Source of the DNA: WVYX01 sp039592335
GTDB lineage: Bacteria; Gemmatimonadota; Gemmatimonadetes; Gemmatimonadales; GWC2-71-9
Direction of reading: 5' to 3'
Assembly: GCA_039592335.1 (NCBI GenBank)
Contig: JBDHBX010000001.1
Coordinates: 124,001-188,000 of the forward strand
DNA: 64,000 bases
The translations under genes were made by a program, and so were the position numbers. This document shows, piece after piece, positions 27,755-34,661 of the stretch. Below the pieces are notes generated by a model. The model ran no database searches, was not told the DNA's origin, and saw only the letters and a program-made list of their open reading frames with translations. The stretch's first letter is position 1, and every line of letters starts with the position of its first letter.

Positions 27755-28203
27755 CTCCCAGGTGACGGTGAGCGGCGCGGGAGCGTTCTACGTACATTGG
27801 CGGCTGGCGGCGGCTCCGTCCAGTACCGTTTGGGCGCAGGAGGAGCCGGTACTGGGACATTCACCGCCGTCACCGCCGCGACGGCACCTACAGCGCCGAG
27901 GGCAGGGTCAGCGCTCTTCTTGCTGACGGCCACTTGTACCACGTCACCGAGGTAGATGCTCACCTGGCGCCCACCGCGCACCTTGTGGCCTCTGTAGACT
28001 CCGTCCACCACGGCGCCGCCAAGACTGTCACCGGAAATCCGGGGACCCTCGAGGATGACCCAGGATCGGCCAGCGAGCGTTACGTGGATCTCGGCCGGCT
28101 GCTCCCGATCGACCACTTGCTGCGGGCTCACTTCCCGCACTTCCCACGTCATGCAGGCAGCCAAGCAACTCGGCAGCAAGACACAGGCGATGAGGCGGCG
28201 CAT
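27532..28203 (-). CDS. small lipoprotein with doubtful C-terminal tail
   Basis: The first about 150 residues look real: a lipobox signal (CVLLPSCLAAC), then a beta-rich part with IHVTLAGRSWVILEGPRISGDSLGG, a small exported domain seen in other hypothetical lipoproteins. After about residue 152 the frame turns into an Arg/Ser/Thr-rich string that is out of frame with the 27524-27754 gene and reads like a shadow. The true stop was probably lost by an indel near 27755-27780, or the tail is simply unconserved. The start at 28203 has GGAGCC ahead of it. Confidence 0.55.
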   Translation of the reverse strand: MRRLIACVLLPSCLAACMTWEVREVSPQQVVDREQPAEIHVTLAGRSWVILEGPRISGDSLGGAVVDGVYRGHKVRGGRQVSIYLGDVVQVAVSKKSADPALGAVGAVAAVTAVNVPVPAPPAPKRYWTEPPPAANVRRTLPRRSPSPGRWPCRIASTPEQAIATSPTPTSARSMTSSTRTRHPVAVRSTRSSRRDTLSASTQTPWTRPTWRGTTTVATALVS

Positions 28204-28421
28204 CGTTGGCTCCTATGGTTCCTGGCTGCACCGTACCGCCCATACGTCAAGCAGAGGTCAGGCGGATTCGGAATGGGAGTTGTCGGAGTTGAGGGCCCGG
28301 TCCTTCTCAACCTCAGACCACACGCGACGGGGCCTGCGGGGGACTCTCGCGACCGCGCTGCTACGAATGGGTGCGCAGACAATTGCGGTGGATTTCTGGA
28401 AAAGGCGGTGTCGGCAGGTTA

Positions 28422-28452
28422 GCGCCTCCGCAGGTACATGCGCGGGTTAGAC
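28422..28452 (-). repeat. integron-like core repeat after the GIY-YIG-like gene
   Basis: A 31-base element matching 29792-29822 at 26 of 31 positions. On the minus strand it starts with the exact core GTCTAAC (28446-28452), six bases after the stop of the gene at 28458, and continues through GCATGTACCTGCGGAGGCGC. A matching downstream end before the next gene is not clear. Confidence 0.45.
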
Positions 28453-28457
28453 GGCGC

Positions 28458-28985
28458 TCAGGGATTCGTATGGGACGCCTTCTTGTAGGCGTAGACCATA
28501 TCGATCAATACAACTCCTCTCCCGGCACCGCCGTCTGTGCCCAGCGTGTTGACGAAGTAGTCTTGGATCTCTCGGGCGACTGCTGAGAAGCTAGCCCGCC
28601 GAAGGATCCACAAGTCGCCTTTCTCCTTGACTTTGTGGTCGCTGAACAGACGGTCACGGGCGTCAGACGCAATGCCCACGTACCAAGCCGAGTATCCGCC
28701 GCCGCCGTCCCTTATGTAAGCATCAAGGTCGTTGATGATTTCCTGCTTCGTTGTCGTCGTGGTGGTTGCCCCCGGTCCTGTACGTGAACGCCGTCTAGCG
28801 CCTGCAGGCATGACCGCCTTCCTACGATCTTTGCCGCTGCGTCGTTCACCCTCTCGGCGCTCCTTCCTAACCGCGAGGAGAGCCGTGGAGATAGGAGTCA
28901 ATCGCCTCTCGCGCAAACGTCGCTCCTTGCCCGACCGGCGATCGAATTGTGCCCGTCGATGGCCTTCCAGATGGCGCTCCTTCAT
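28458..28985 (-). CDS. Arg-rich protein with GIY-YIG-like C-terminal domain
   Basis: A 175-residue product from the ATG at 28985, chosen because GGAGAGGGG lies directly upstream; an in-frame GTG at 29018 would add 11 residues. Residues about 5-60 are extremely basic with repeated RRSGKERR / ERRSGKDRR motifs. The C-terminal domain (about 90-175) begins AWYVGIASDARDRLFSDH, resembling the GIY-YIG nuclease start, and ends GTDGGAGRG...VYAYKKASHTNP. Such small YVGIASD...VYAYK domains are, as far as I know, functionally undescribed. It is bounded by core-like sites on both sides (29059-29065 and 28446-28452). Confidence 0.7.
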   Translation of the reverse strand: MKERHLEGHRRAQFDRRSGKERRLRERRLTPISTALLAVRKERREGERRSGKDRRKAVMPAGARRRSRTGPGATTTTTTKQEIINDLDAYIRDGGGGYSAWYVGIASDARDRLFSDHKVKEKGDLWILRRASFSAVAREIQDYFVNTLGTDGGAGRGVVLIDMVYAYKKASHTNP

Positions 28986-29058
28986 GGTCCCCTCTCCATC
29001 TAAACTGAGTGGTGGCACTAAAGTGAGCCACGTAGGCTGGCCTGATCCGGTGTCCAGG

Positions 29059-29065
29059 CTCTAAC
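29059..29065 (-). repeat. integron-like core site ahead of the GIY-YIG-like gene
   Basis: CTCTAAC on the plus strand reads GTTAGAG on the minus strand, one position off the GTTRRRY consensus. It lies 74 bases before the chosen start of the gene ending at 28458. Confidence 0.3.
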
Positions 29066-29204
29066 CTACCGCACGGCTAGGCGAAGACACCAGATCCGGG
29101 CGCAACAGATCCCTGGCGAAAGCCGAAGATCCCACGGGTGGACCCTCGCGCGCGTGCTGCTGCGAAATGGGGGCTCATTGCCATACCGTCAAACGTCTCG
29201 CCGG

Positions 29205-29651
29205 TCAAGACCGCCTCAGTGCATGCCGCATGTGAATACTCGTGTCTGAAGTGGCCGTGACTCTAAACCCAAGCCGCTCGTACAGCCGTTGAGCGCGGCG
29301 GTTGACCCTCAGCACCTGGAGCGCGACCGGAATTCCGAGGGTCGCCGCCTTGGCGATGATTTCGCGCAACACCGCCGTACCCACGCCGCGGCCTTGCAGC
29401 TCCGGCAGGACCTGAAGATCCGTCACGTAGAGTTCCGCGGGCCGCCGTTCGAGCCACAGCGCTCCGGTAGCGCGACCCTCGACCTCGATTATCGAGACCT
29501 CGCATCGCTGGAAGCGAGTTTCGAAATCGGTGCGCTGCCATGTTTCATCCCATCCCCACGTCTTGGCGATTGCCTCGCGCATTGTTGTGCAGTGCAGCCC
29601 ATAGAGGAAATCGCGATCGGATGCGGTTGCTGCGCGGAGCTGGTGTTCCAT
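29205..29651 (-). CDS. GNAT family N-acetyltransferase
   Basis: A 148-residue GNAT protein. The acetyl-CoA-binding motif LQVLPELQGRGVGTAVL (Q-x-x-G-x-G, about residues 80-96) and the later VNRRAQRLYERLGF are intact. Substrate unknown (amines of antibiotics, peptides or metabolites in relatives). The minus-strand core GTTAGAC (29676-29682) lies 24 bases before its ATG, so it starts a probable cassette; GNAT genes are common integron cassette cargo. Confidence 0.88.
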   Translation of the reverse strand: MEHQLRAATASDRDFLYGLHCTTMREAIAKTWGWDETWQRTDFETRFQRCEVSIIEVEGRATGALWLERRPAELYVTDLQVLPELQGRGVGTAVLREIIAKAATLGIPVALQVLRVNRRAQRLYERLGFRVTATSDTSIHMRHALRRS

Positions 29652-29675
29652 GTGGGACCCGCTTCAATCTGCGCT

Positions 29676-29822
29676 GTCTAACGATGTCGCGGATCAGCTG
29701 CGCGCGACTCATCCTTCGTGAATCCCGCCAGCCGAACACTCCGTGATGCCTTCCAAGCACTCAGATCAACGACTTCCTTGTCAAACGGACCGCGCCTCCG
29801 CAGGTGCATGCGGCGGTCAGCC
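29676..29822 (-). repeat. candidate attC site 2
   Basis: A 147-base stretch between the VOC gene stop (29863) and the GNAT start (29651). Its right end on the minus strand is the core GTTAGAC (29676-29682); its left end is a degenerate core GGCTGAC (29816-29822). The inner arms 29676-29700 and 29798-29822 are imperfectly complementary (R boxes 5 of 7; CTGCG in both). The first 45 bases repeat at 30400-30444 (34 of 45 identical). Confidence 0.5.
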
Positions 29823-29862
29823 AGCAGCGCTCGGCCCGTGACCGACTTGTTCAGGCTAGAAC

Positions 29863-30351
29863 TCATCGATCCGACCAGACCGCCAACTCGTTTCCACTCG
29901 GATCGGTAAAGTGAAAGCGCCGCCCACCCGGAAACTCGAACGTCTCCCGCACGATCCACCCTCCGCTCTCCTTGATTCTGGCTTTGATCTCTTCCAAGTT
30001 CGTGGCGTAGAGCACGACTAGCGGGCCGCCTGCCGCAACTTCCGGCGCCACGCTAAAACCACCGCCAAGTCGACCGTCGGTGAAGCTGGCATAGTCCGGA
30101 CCATAGTCAGTAAACTCCCAACGGAAGACCTCCGAGTAAAACCTCTTGGTCTCCTCAATGTTTGTGGTCAGAAACTCTATGTAATCCACACGACGGTCCT
30201 GTTCTGCTTGGCTCATGAGTTCGTCTCTCCCAGAGGTCTCCGCAGCCTCGCCCGGGATGGCGTCCTGACTACTGCCAGGGCCTTCACCACATGCCAGAAG
30301 CGTAAGCATCGTACACGTTAGCGCATAACGAACGGTGACTGTTGACGCCAT
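29863..30351 (-). CDS. VOC (glyoxalase/bleomycin-resistance) family lipoprotein
   Basis: A 162-residue protein. A signal with lipobox-like LTLLAC (Cys21) and a low-complexity linker precede a VOC domain from about residue 52 (DYIEFLTTNIEETKRFYSEVFRWEF ... FTDPSGNELAVWSDR), with a metal-ligand-type glutamate in the last strand. VOC proteins are normally cytosolic; the predicted export is unusual. A start at Met46 would give a cytosolic form, but the ATG at 30351 keeps a convincing signal. The core GTTAGGC (30400-30406) lies 48 bases upstream. Confidence 0.8.
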   Translation of the reverse strand: MASTVTVRYALTCTMLTLLACGEGPGSSQDAIPGEAAETSGRDELMSQAEQDRRVDYIEFLTTNIEETKRFYSEVFRWEFTDYGPDYASFTDGRLGGGFSVAPEVAAGGPLVVLYATNLEEIKARIKESGGWIVRETFEFPGGRRFHFTDPSGNELAVWSDR

Positions 30352-30399
30352 GATCGAAAACGCCTTTCTCTTATATGGTGTTGTGACTCCGCGCTGTCT

Positions 30400-30444
30400 G
30401 CCTAACCACTTCGTGAATCAGCTGCAGGCGACCGATCATTCGTG
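30400..30444 (-). repeat. candidate attC half-site ahead of the VOC gene
   Basis: A 45-base element identical at 34 of 45 positions to 29676-29720. On the minus strand it ends with the exact consensus core GTTAGGC (30400-30406), 48 bases before the VOC start. The central CAGCTG and flanking GTCGC are conserved between the two copies. A complementary left end toward the methyltransferase stop at 30490 is not evident. Confidence 0.5.
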
Positions 30445-30489
30445 GACCATATACGCCGCAGGACCTGACGACTGTACATCAAAGCACCC

Positions 30490-30933
30490 CTAGATCCATC
30501 TGCGCACTCTCGATCGATACTCTTCCCACTCTCCGCCGAACGTCTCCGAGAGCATCCTCTCTTCCGTGCGTATGAAGATACGGTCCATGACGTACGGAAA
30601 GACCACTACAGGACCGAGGGCCGCTACCGTTCCCAGGAGCAGAGCAATCCCTAACAGCAACAACGACATCCCGAGGTACATGGGATTTCTACTGATTGAG
30701 AACGGGAACGCGGTGACCAGGGCGGAAGAACGCTGAAACGGCTTGACTGTCGTCTCATGCGTCTTGAACTGGCGGTCGGCCGTCACGTTAAGGAGTACGC
30801 CGAGGACAAGGGGCGCGACTCCGGTGAGCGTCAAGGGAAAGGACCAGTATCGGTATAGGGGCACAAGGAAGTGCAACGCAGCCATGGCCGCCAAGGCGAG
30901 GAGTGCGTAGACCGGCGGGAGAGCCTTCTTCAT
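30490..30933 (-). CDS. isoprenylcysteine methyltransferase-like (ICMT/PEMT) membrane protein
   Basis: A 147-residue protein with four hydrophobic helices and the conserved C-terminal signature of the ICMT/phospholipid methyltransferase superfamily: SRNPMYLGMSLLLLG near residue 82 and the final EERMLSETFGGEWEEYRSRVRRW. Such integral membrane enzymes use S-adenosylmethionine to methylate lipids or small acceptors. Its ATG overlaps the stop of the CapA-like gene by one base (TAATG), so the two are coupled. Confidence 0.87.
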   Translation of the reverse strand: MKKALPPVYALLALAAMAALHFLVPLYRYWSFPLTLTGVAPLVLGVLLNVTADRQFKTHETTVKPFQRSSALVTAFPFSISRNPMYLGMSLLLLGIALLLGTVAALGPVVVFPYVMDRIFIRTEERMLSETFGGEWEEYRSRVRRWI

Positions 30934-32048
30934 TATTCCGAGTCAGGGCCCACCTGGAGCGTGGCGCGGCCATCCCCTAGCTCGATCGTCGTGCCGTAGG
31001 GTACGGATAGGTCGATCAGGCGGCGGAGAATGGCCTGACCGAGTTCGCCTTCCGCGACTTCAGGGTATCCACGCGTCACAAGAACACTGGGGCCTTCCGT
31101 CCCCTCGTTGAGCACCACGGGAGTGATGGTTACTTCGTCCACGCCTTCTGCGCCGAGAGACACTTCCACGATGACGCTCTGCCACACGTCCGGCGGATAG
31201 CGACCAACCTCCGTCCTGGTGTGGAAGATGAAGTTGCCCAAGCCATAGAGCACCAGTCCGCCTTGGTAGACCTCGACGCCCATCAGCGTGGGTTCACCAT
31301 GACTCACATAGATGTCAGCGCCTGCGTCGATCGTGGCCCGTGCCCAGCGCTCTTGCCACCCGGTTTCAGCGTTAGCCTGGAAATGCTGGTACACGAGGAC
31401 CGCGTCGGACGCGCGATCTGCCGTACGGACGGCGGCAATATTCCGATCCCAGTCAGCGGAATCACCCGGATCGAGCATGTTGACTCCAGGACGAGAGTCT
31501 GTGGCTCGAGCCTGTTCGGGCAAGTTGACAGTCGCCATTGAAACCAAACCCAGGCGAAAGTCACCCAGATTCAGATAGGCGGGTGCCGCTGCCTCGGAGA
31601 TGTTGCGGCCCGTCCCCGCATGAACCATGTCCCGAGCCTCCGCTTCCGTGATCGTCGACAGGATGCCTTCCGTCCCGCAATCCCAAGAATGGTTGTTCGA
31701 AAGTGCCAGGAGCGAGATGCCGATCTCTCCGAGGAAATCGAGAACGTCTGGGTCGGCACCATGGAAGAAGACATCATTCCGGGTGGGGACGCAGGAACAC
31801 CCTGGTCCGGATCCTGCAACTTCCAAGTTGGTGAACACGGCGTCGGCCATAGCGAGAGTGGGCACAACCGAGCGCAGGGAGGTGTCGAGGTAGTCACGGG
31901 GGTCATGCTCGATGAGCGCCTGTCCGACGATCCCCAGGCGGACGCTAGGCTCCGGATCGGCTGACCCATCCCCGCGGCCACCACACCCGAGAATCAGGAA
32001 TGTCGCCACCGAGGCGAACGCAATGCCCCGCATCGCAGGTCTTACCAT
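30933..32048 (-). CDS. CapA-like metallophosphatase-fold lipoprotein
   Basis: A 371-residue protein with a lipobox (FLILGC, Cys22) and the CapA/PgsA (poly-gamma-glutamate synthesis) domain: LSNNHSWDCG near residue 117, a YQHFQAN segment near 215, YVSHGEP near 245 and YGLGNFIFH near 265, all residues that build the calcineurin-like metal site. CapA homologues are linked to capsule or poly-gamma-glutamate biology, but no capB/capC genes are here. The ATG at 32048 overlaps the preceding stop; Met6 (32033) is an alternative. Confidence 0.85.
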   Translation of the reverse strand: MVRPAMRGIAFASVATFLILGCGGRGDGSADPEPSVRLGIVGQALIEHDPRDYLDTSLRSVVPTLAMADAVFTNLEVAGSGPGCSCVPTRNDVFFHGADPDVLDFLGEIGISLLALSNNHSWDCGTEGILSTITEAEARDMVHAGTGRNISEAAAPAYLNLGDFRLGLVSMATVNLPEQARATDSRPGVNMLDPGDSADWDRNIAAVRTADRASDAVLVYQHFQANAETGWQERWARATIDAGADIYVSHGEPTLMGVEVYQGGLVLYGLGNFIFHTRTEVGRYPPDVWQSVIVEVSLGAEGVDEVTITPVVLNEGTEGPSVLVTRGYPEVAEGELGQAILRRLIDLSVPYGTTIELGDGRATLQVGPDSE

Positions 32049-32656
32049 CCGCAGCTCTGGCGCAGAGGCCTTACCGCGTTGTCGATTCCCTGAGTGTCGA
32101 AGATTGCCGTAACCGGGTTCCCGCTATACAGGGTAACTTGTGCAACGAAGCGGTCGGCGGTCATGAGCGCCCTGATGAAGTCGACGTCGTTGCTCGGATA
32201 GAACGTTGCTTGCTGGTTGCTGGACAAGCTCCACCGTCGCCGCTCGACCTCGTCGGTCCCGATACGGGTCGCGACCTGAGCCCCGCTCGCCACGCGGACC
32301 CTCCAATTGACGTAGACCTCAGTTTCGCCGCTTTCGCAACGGAGAACCAGGATGACTGGCCGGCCGGCCGTCGAACCGCCGCTCGTGGAAACCAGCGCGA
32401 GATTGACCGTCCGCGTGTCGTCCAGCGGGTTAACCTGATCCCGTATCTCCCAAGCGCCCACGCCCCCCGTTGGCACCGATCGCGCCTGCTGGCGATCGAA
32501 CCCCTGCGCTCGCGCCAGCTCGTCGTAACACACGAGCCGTTCGAGGTCGTTGGAGATGGCCGCGCACTTCGCGACCTCCTGCTCGAGATTCGCCTGCGCT
32601 TCGAGGACTCCGGGCCACACGAGACTGAGTACAAGGGTCACAGTCACTCGGATCAT
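32042..32656 (-). CDS. VasI/TagO-like (type VI secretion associated) periplasmic protein
   Basis: A 204-residue protein with signal peptide (VTLVLSLVWPGVLEAQ). It follows the VasI/TagO pattern: CAAISNDLERLVCYDELA after the signal, then W..RDQVNPLDDTRTVNLAL, LVLRCESGETEVYVNW, WSLSSNQQATFYPS and a C-terminal IDNAVRPLRQSCGW. In Vibrio this family is encoded in some T6SS clusters, but no T6SS gene is present here. The ATG at 32656 is chosen for the signal peptide; an upstream in-frame start lies inside the GNAT gene. It overlaps the CapA-like gene by 7 bases. Confidence 0.8.
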   Translation of the reverse strand: MIRVTVTLVLSLVWPGVLEAQANLEQEVAKCAAISNDLERLVCYDELARAQGFDRQQARSVPTGGVGAWEIRDQVNPLDDTRTVNLALVSTSGGSTAGRPVILVLRCESGETEVYVNWRVRVASGAQVATRIGTDEVERRRWSLSSNQQATFYPSNDVDFIRALMTADRFVAQVTLYSGNPVTAIFDTQGIDNAVRPLRQSCGW

Positions 32657-32724
32657 GATTCCCCCGTGGGCGCTATCCCCTTGCGGGTGCGAACAACCTG
32701 CTATGTCGGCCGCGTTAGCCACAA

Positions 32725-33183
32725 TCAATCAACAAGATCCATTTCCAGCAACACCGCTTCGTCAGCAAACCCACACCCTTTATAGAACTCTCGTGCGTTC
32801 TTGTTGCTCACCATCGTACTCACTTCAAGCTCGCAACACCCTAATTCGCGACATTGATCGATCACTTCTGATATTAACCTTTTTCCGACGCCCTTCCCCC
32901 GATACTCCCTTGACACGATGAGTTCGTCTACTAAGCCGGATTCAGACGAATGCATTATGGTTCTTCTTGTTGTGAAGTTGGCAAACCCCACTACATGATC
33001 TGCGCTGCGAGCAACCAAGAAACGCGCGGCACCATCGCGGAAGAGAATGCTGACATTCTTTTCGATCATCTGTTGATCGGTCGCATTTGGGCCATTGGCC
33101 TCATCACTCAGCTCCACAATCAACGCTGTGATTGCTGGCAAATCCTGTTCTTGCGCTGCTGCGATATTGATGCTGTCCGTCAT
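32725..33183 (-). CDS. GNAT family N-acetyltransferase
   Basis: A 152-residue acetyltransferase with the CoA motif VSREYRGKGVGKRLI (about 91-105) and the SNKNAREFYKGCGF helix near 130-143. Base composition is visibly richer in A/T than its neighbours, suggesting recent acquisition. Core-like sites flank it: AGCTAAC (33195-33201) 12 bases before the ATG and GTTAGCC (32714-32720) directly after the stop. It may be a cassette. Substrate unknown. Confidence 0.88.
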   Translation of the reverse strand: MTDSINIAAAQEQDLPAITALIVELSDEANGPNATDQQMIEKNVSILFRDGAARFLVARSADHVVGFANFTTRRTIMHSSESGLVDELIVSREYRGKGVGKRLISEVIDQCRELGCCELEVSTMVSNKNAREFYKGCGFADEAVLLEMDLVD

Positions 33184-33269
33184 TGCTTGCTCCTAGCTAA
33201 CGACTCTGCACTTCAGTCACTCGGGTGGCTGCATGAACAGCGCAGCACGAGGCGGTCGTCCAACCGACT

Positions 33270-34661
33270 TCACCCGCGCAGAGCCGGACCGCTTTGCCAC
33301 TCCAGTCGAGGTAGCACCTCGGCCTGCCGCTCGCACATCAGATCGATCAAGTCCACCGCCGCGCGGTAGGACACCGTGGTGGGATCCAGCAGCAGCGCCT
33401 GCAACAACGCGTCCCGGGACTCGCGCTCGTACGCCTCCACCAACAACCGGTGGATACTGATTTGTGTGTTGAGGAGCGCGACCGCCAGTTCGGGTAGTGG
33501 CTGCATCCGCCTCGCGTGGAGCCCGTCCGCGTCCGCCGTTGCCGGGACCTCAACCACCGCATCGTCGGGAAGGTTGGGGATGGCGCCGCGGTTAGGCACG
33601 TTGACCGCGGCAATGGCGCGCTTGCATCCGCAGTAGAGTCCTTCTATGACCGGCACGGTCACCTCACCGGATGGCGCGAGCGGCGCGGCGGGATCCGTAC
33701 TGAGCCGGGGGTTGGTGTGCAGTCGGGGTAAGGGCCCCTCCGGGAACAGCGGCACCTCGTGTGGTCGGTCGCTCAGGTTGTACACCCACGTCGGGATCTC
33801 ACCACCCTCCCATGGCCGACCGTCGCGCGGGTCGTGGAAGAACTGCATCACCGCGCTTGCCAGGAACTCCCCGGCCCACCGCACGTACTCACCGATGTGG
33901 TTGGCACCGGGAGATGGATACAGACCGACCACCCGCAACAGGATCCGCGACAGTGCCATCTCGTCCCAACGCGCCAACCAGTGCGCCTGTCGCTCCCGCT
34001 CCCGCAACCGAGGGTAGAGGTCGGCGCCGGACGCTCGGTCCCGCACCTCCTGGAACCAACTGAAATGATTGAGGCCACAGGCATACGTCTGTAGCTCTTG
34101 GGGTTCGCACTCGAGAAGCTGGGCTATCTGGGCGATTCCATGAAAGATGCCGTGACAGAGTCCGACTACCTTGATGGAAGAGAGCCGAGTCTGGGCCTCA
34201 CAGAGCTTGGTGAGCGGGTTGGTGAAGTTGAGCAACCACGCGTCCGGACAGTGGCGCTCCATGCTGCGCACGATATCCACCGACGGCCCCATGTTCCTCA
34301 AGGCGTGGAAGAGGCCGCCAGGCCCACCGTTCTCACCGTAGATCTGCTTGAACCCCAACTGGCGTGGCAAGTGGAAATCCTGCGCCCAGTAGTAGTAGCG
34401 ACCCCGCTCGATGGCCGTCACGACCACCTGCGCTCCGTCGAGAGCGCGATCCAGTTCCGTCGTGGCCGCCAAGTCCACCGGCTTCCCATGCCGTTTCGTG
34501 ACTTCCCGGGCGTAGGATGCCGTGACCTCCAACTCCGCCTCCGCCACATCCATTAACGTGACGGTCGGCTCCCGCTCGCAGATCGGGTCGCTCAGGAGTA
34601 GGTCCCGCACGGTGGCCGGGCCGAACTCGCGACTCCCCGCCCCGATGATCGTGATCTTCAT
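33270..34661 (-). CDS. glycoside hydrolase family 4 enzyme
   Basis: A 463-residue NAD+- and Mn2+-dependent glycosidase of the GH4 (MelA/AglA/LplD) group. N-terminal Rossmann motif IIGAGSREFGP (residues 4-14), the NFTNPLTKL segment near 150, and the metal-ligand pair Cys/His in GLCHGIFHG near 172. GH4 enzymes cleave alpha- or beta-glycosides, often phosphorylated or uronic-acid sugars, by an oxidation-elimination route. The exact sugar cannot be read. It overlaps the symporter stop by 4 bases, so the pair forms a transport-and-hydrolysis unit. The open frame extends far upstream, but only this part is coding. Confidence 0.92.
   Translation of the reverse strand: MKITIIGAGSREFGPATVRDLLLSDPICEREPTVTLMDVAEAELEVTASYAREVTKRHGKPVDLAATTELDRALDGAQVVVTAIERGRYYYWAQDFHLPRQLGFKQIYGENGGPGGLFHALRNMGPSVDIVRSMERHCPDAWLLNFTNPLTKLCEAQTRLSSIKVVGLCHGIFHGIAQIAQLLECEPQELQTYACGLNHFSWFQEVRDRASGADLYPRLRERERQAHWLARWDEMALSRILLRVVGLYPSPGANHIGEYVRWAGEFLASAVMQFFHDPRDGRPWEGGEIPTWVYNLSDRPHEVPLFPEGPLPRLHTNPRLSTDPAAPLAPSGEVTVPVIEGLYCGCKRAIAAVNVPNRGAIPNLPDDAVVEVPATADADGLHARRMQPLPELAVALLNTQISIHRLLVEAYERESRDALLQALLLDPTTVSYRAAVDLIDLMCERQAEVLPRLEWQSGPALRG

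Noticed and set aside
29678..29959. 93-codon minus-strand frame between the VOC and GNAT genes
   Set aside because: It lies across the candidate attC and the VOC 3' end, lacks a ribosome binding site and resembles no family.
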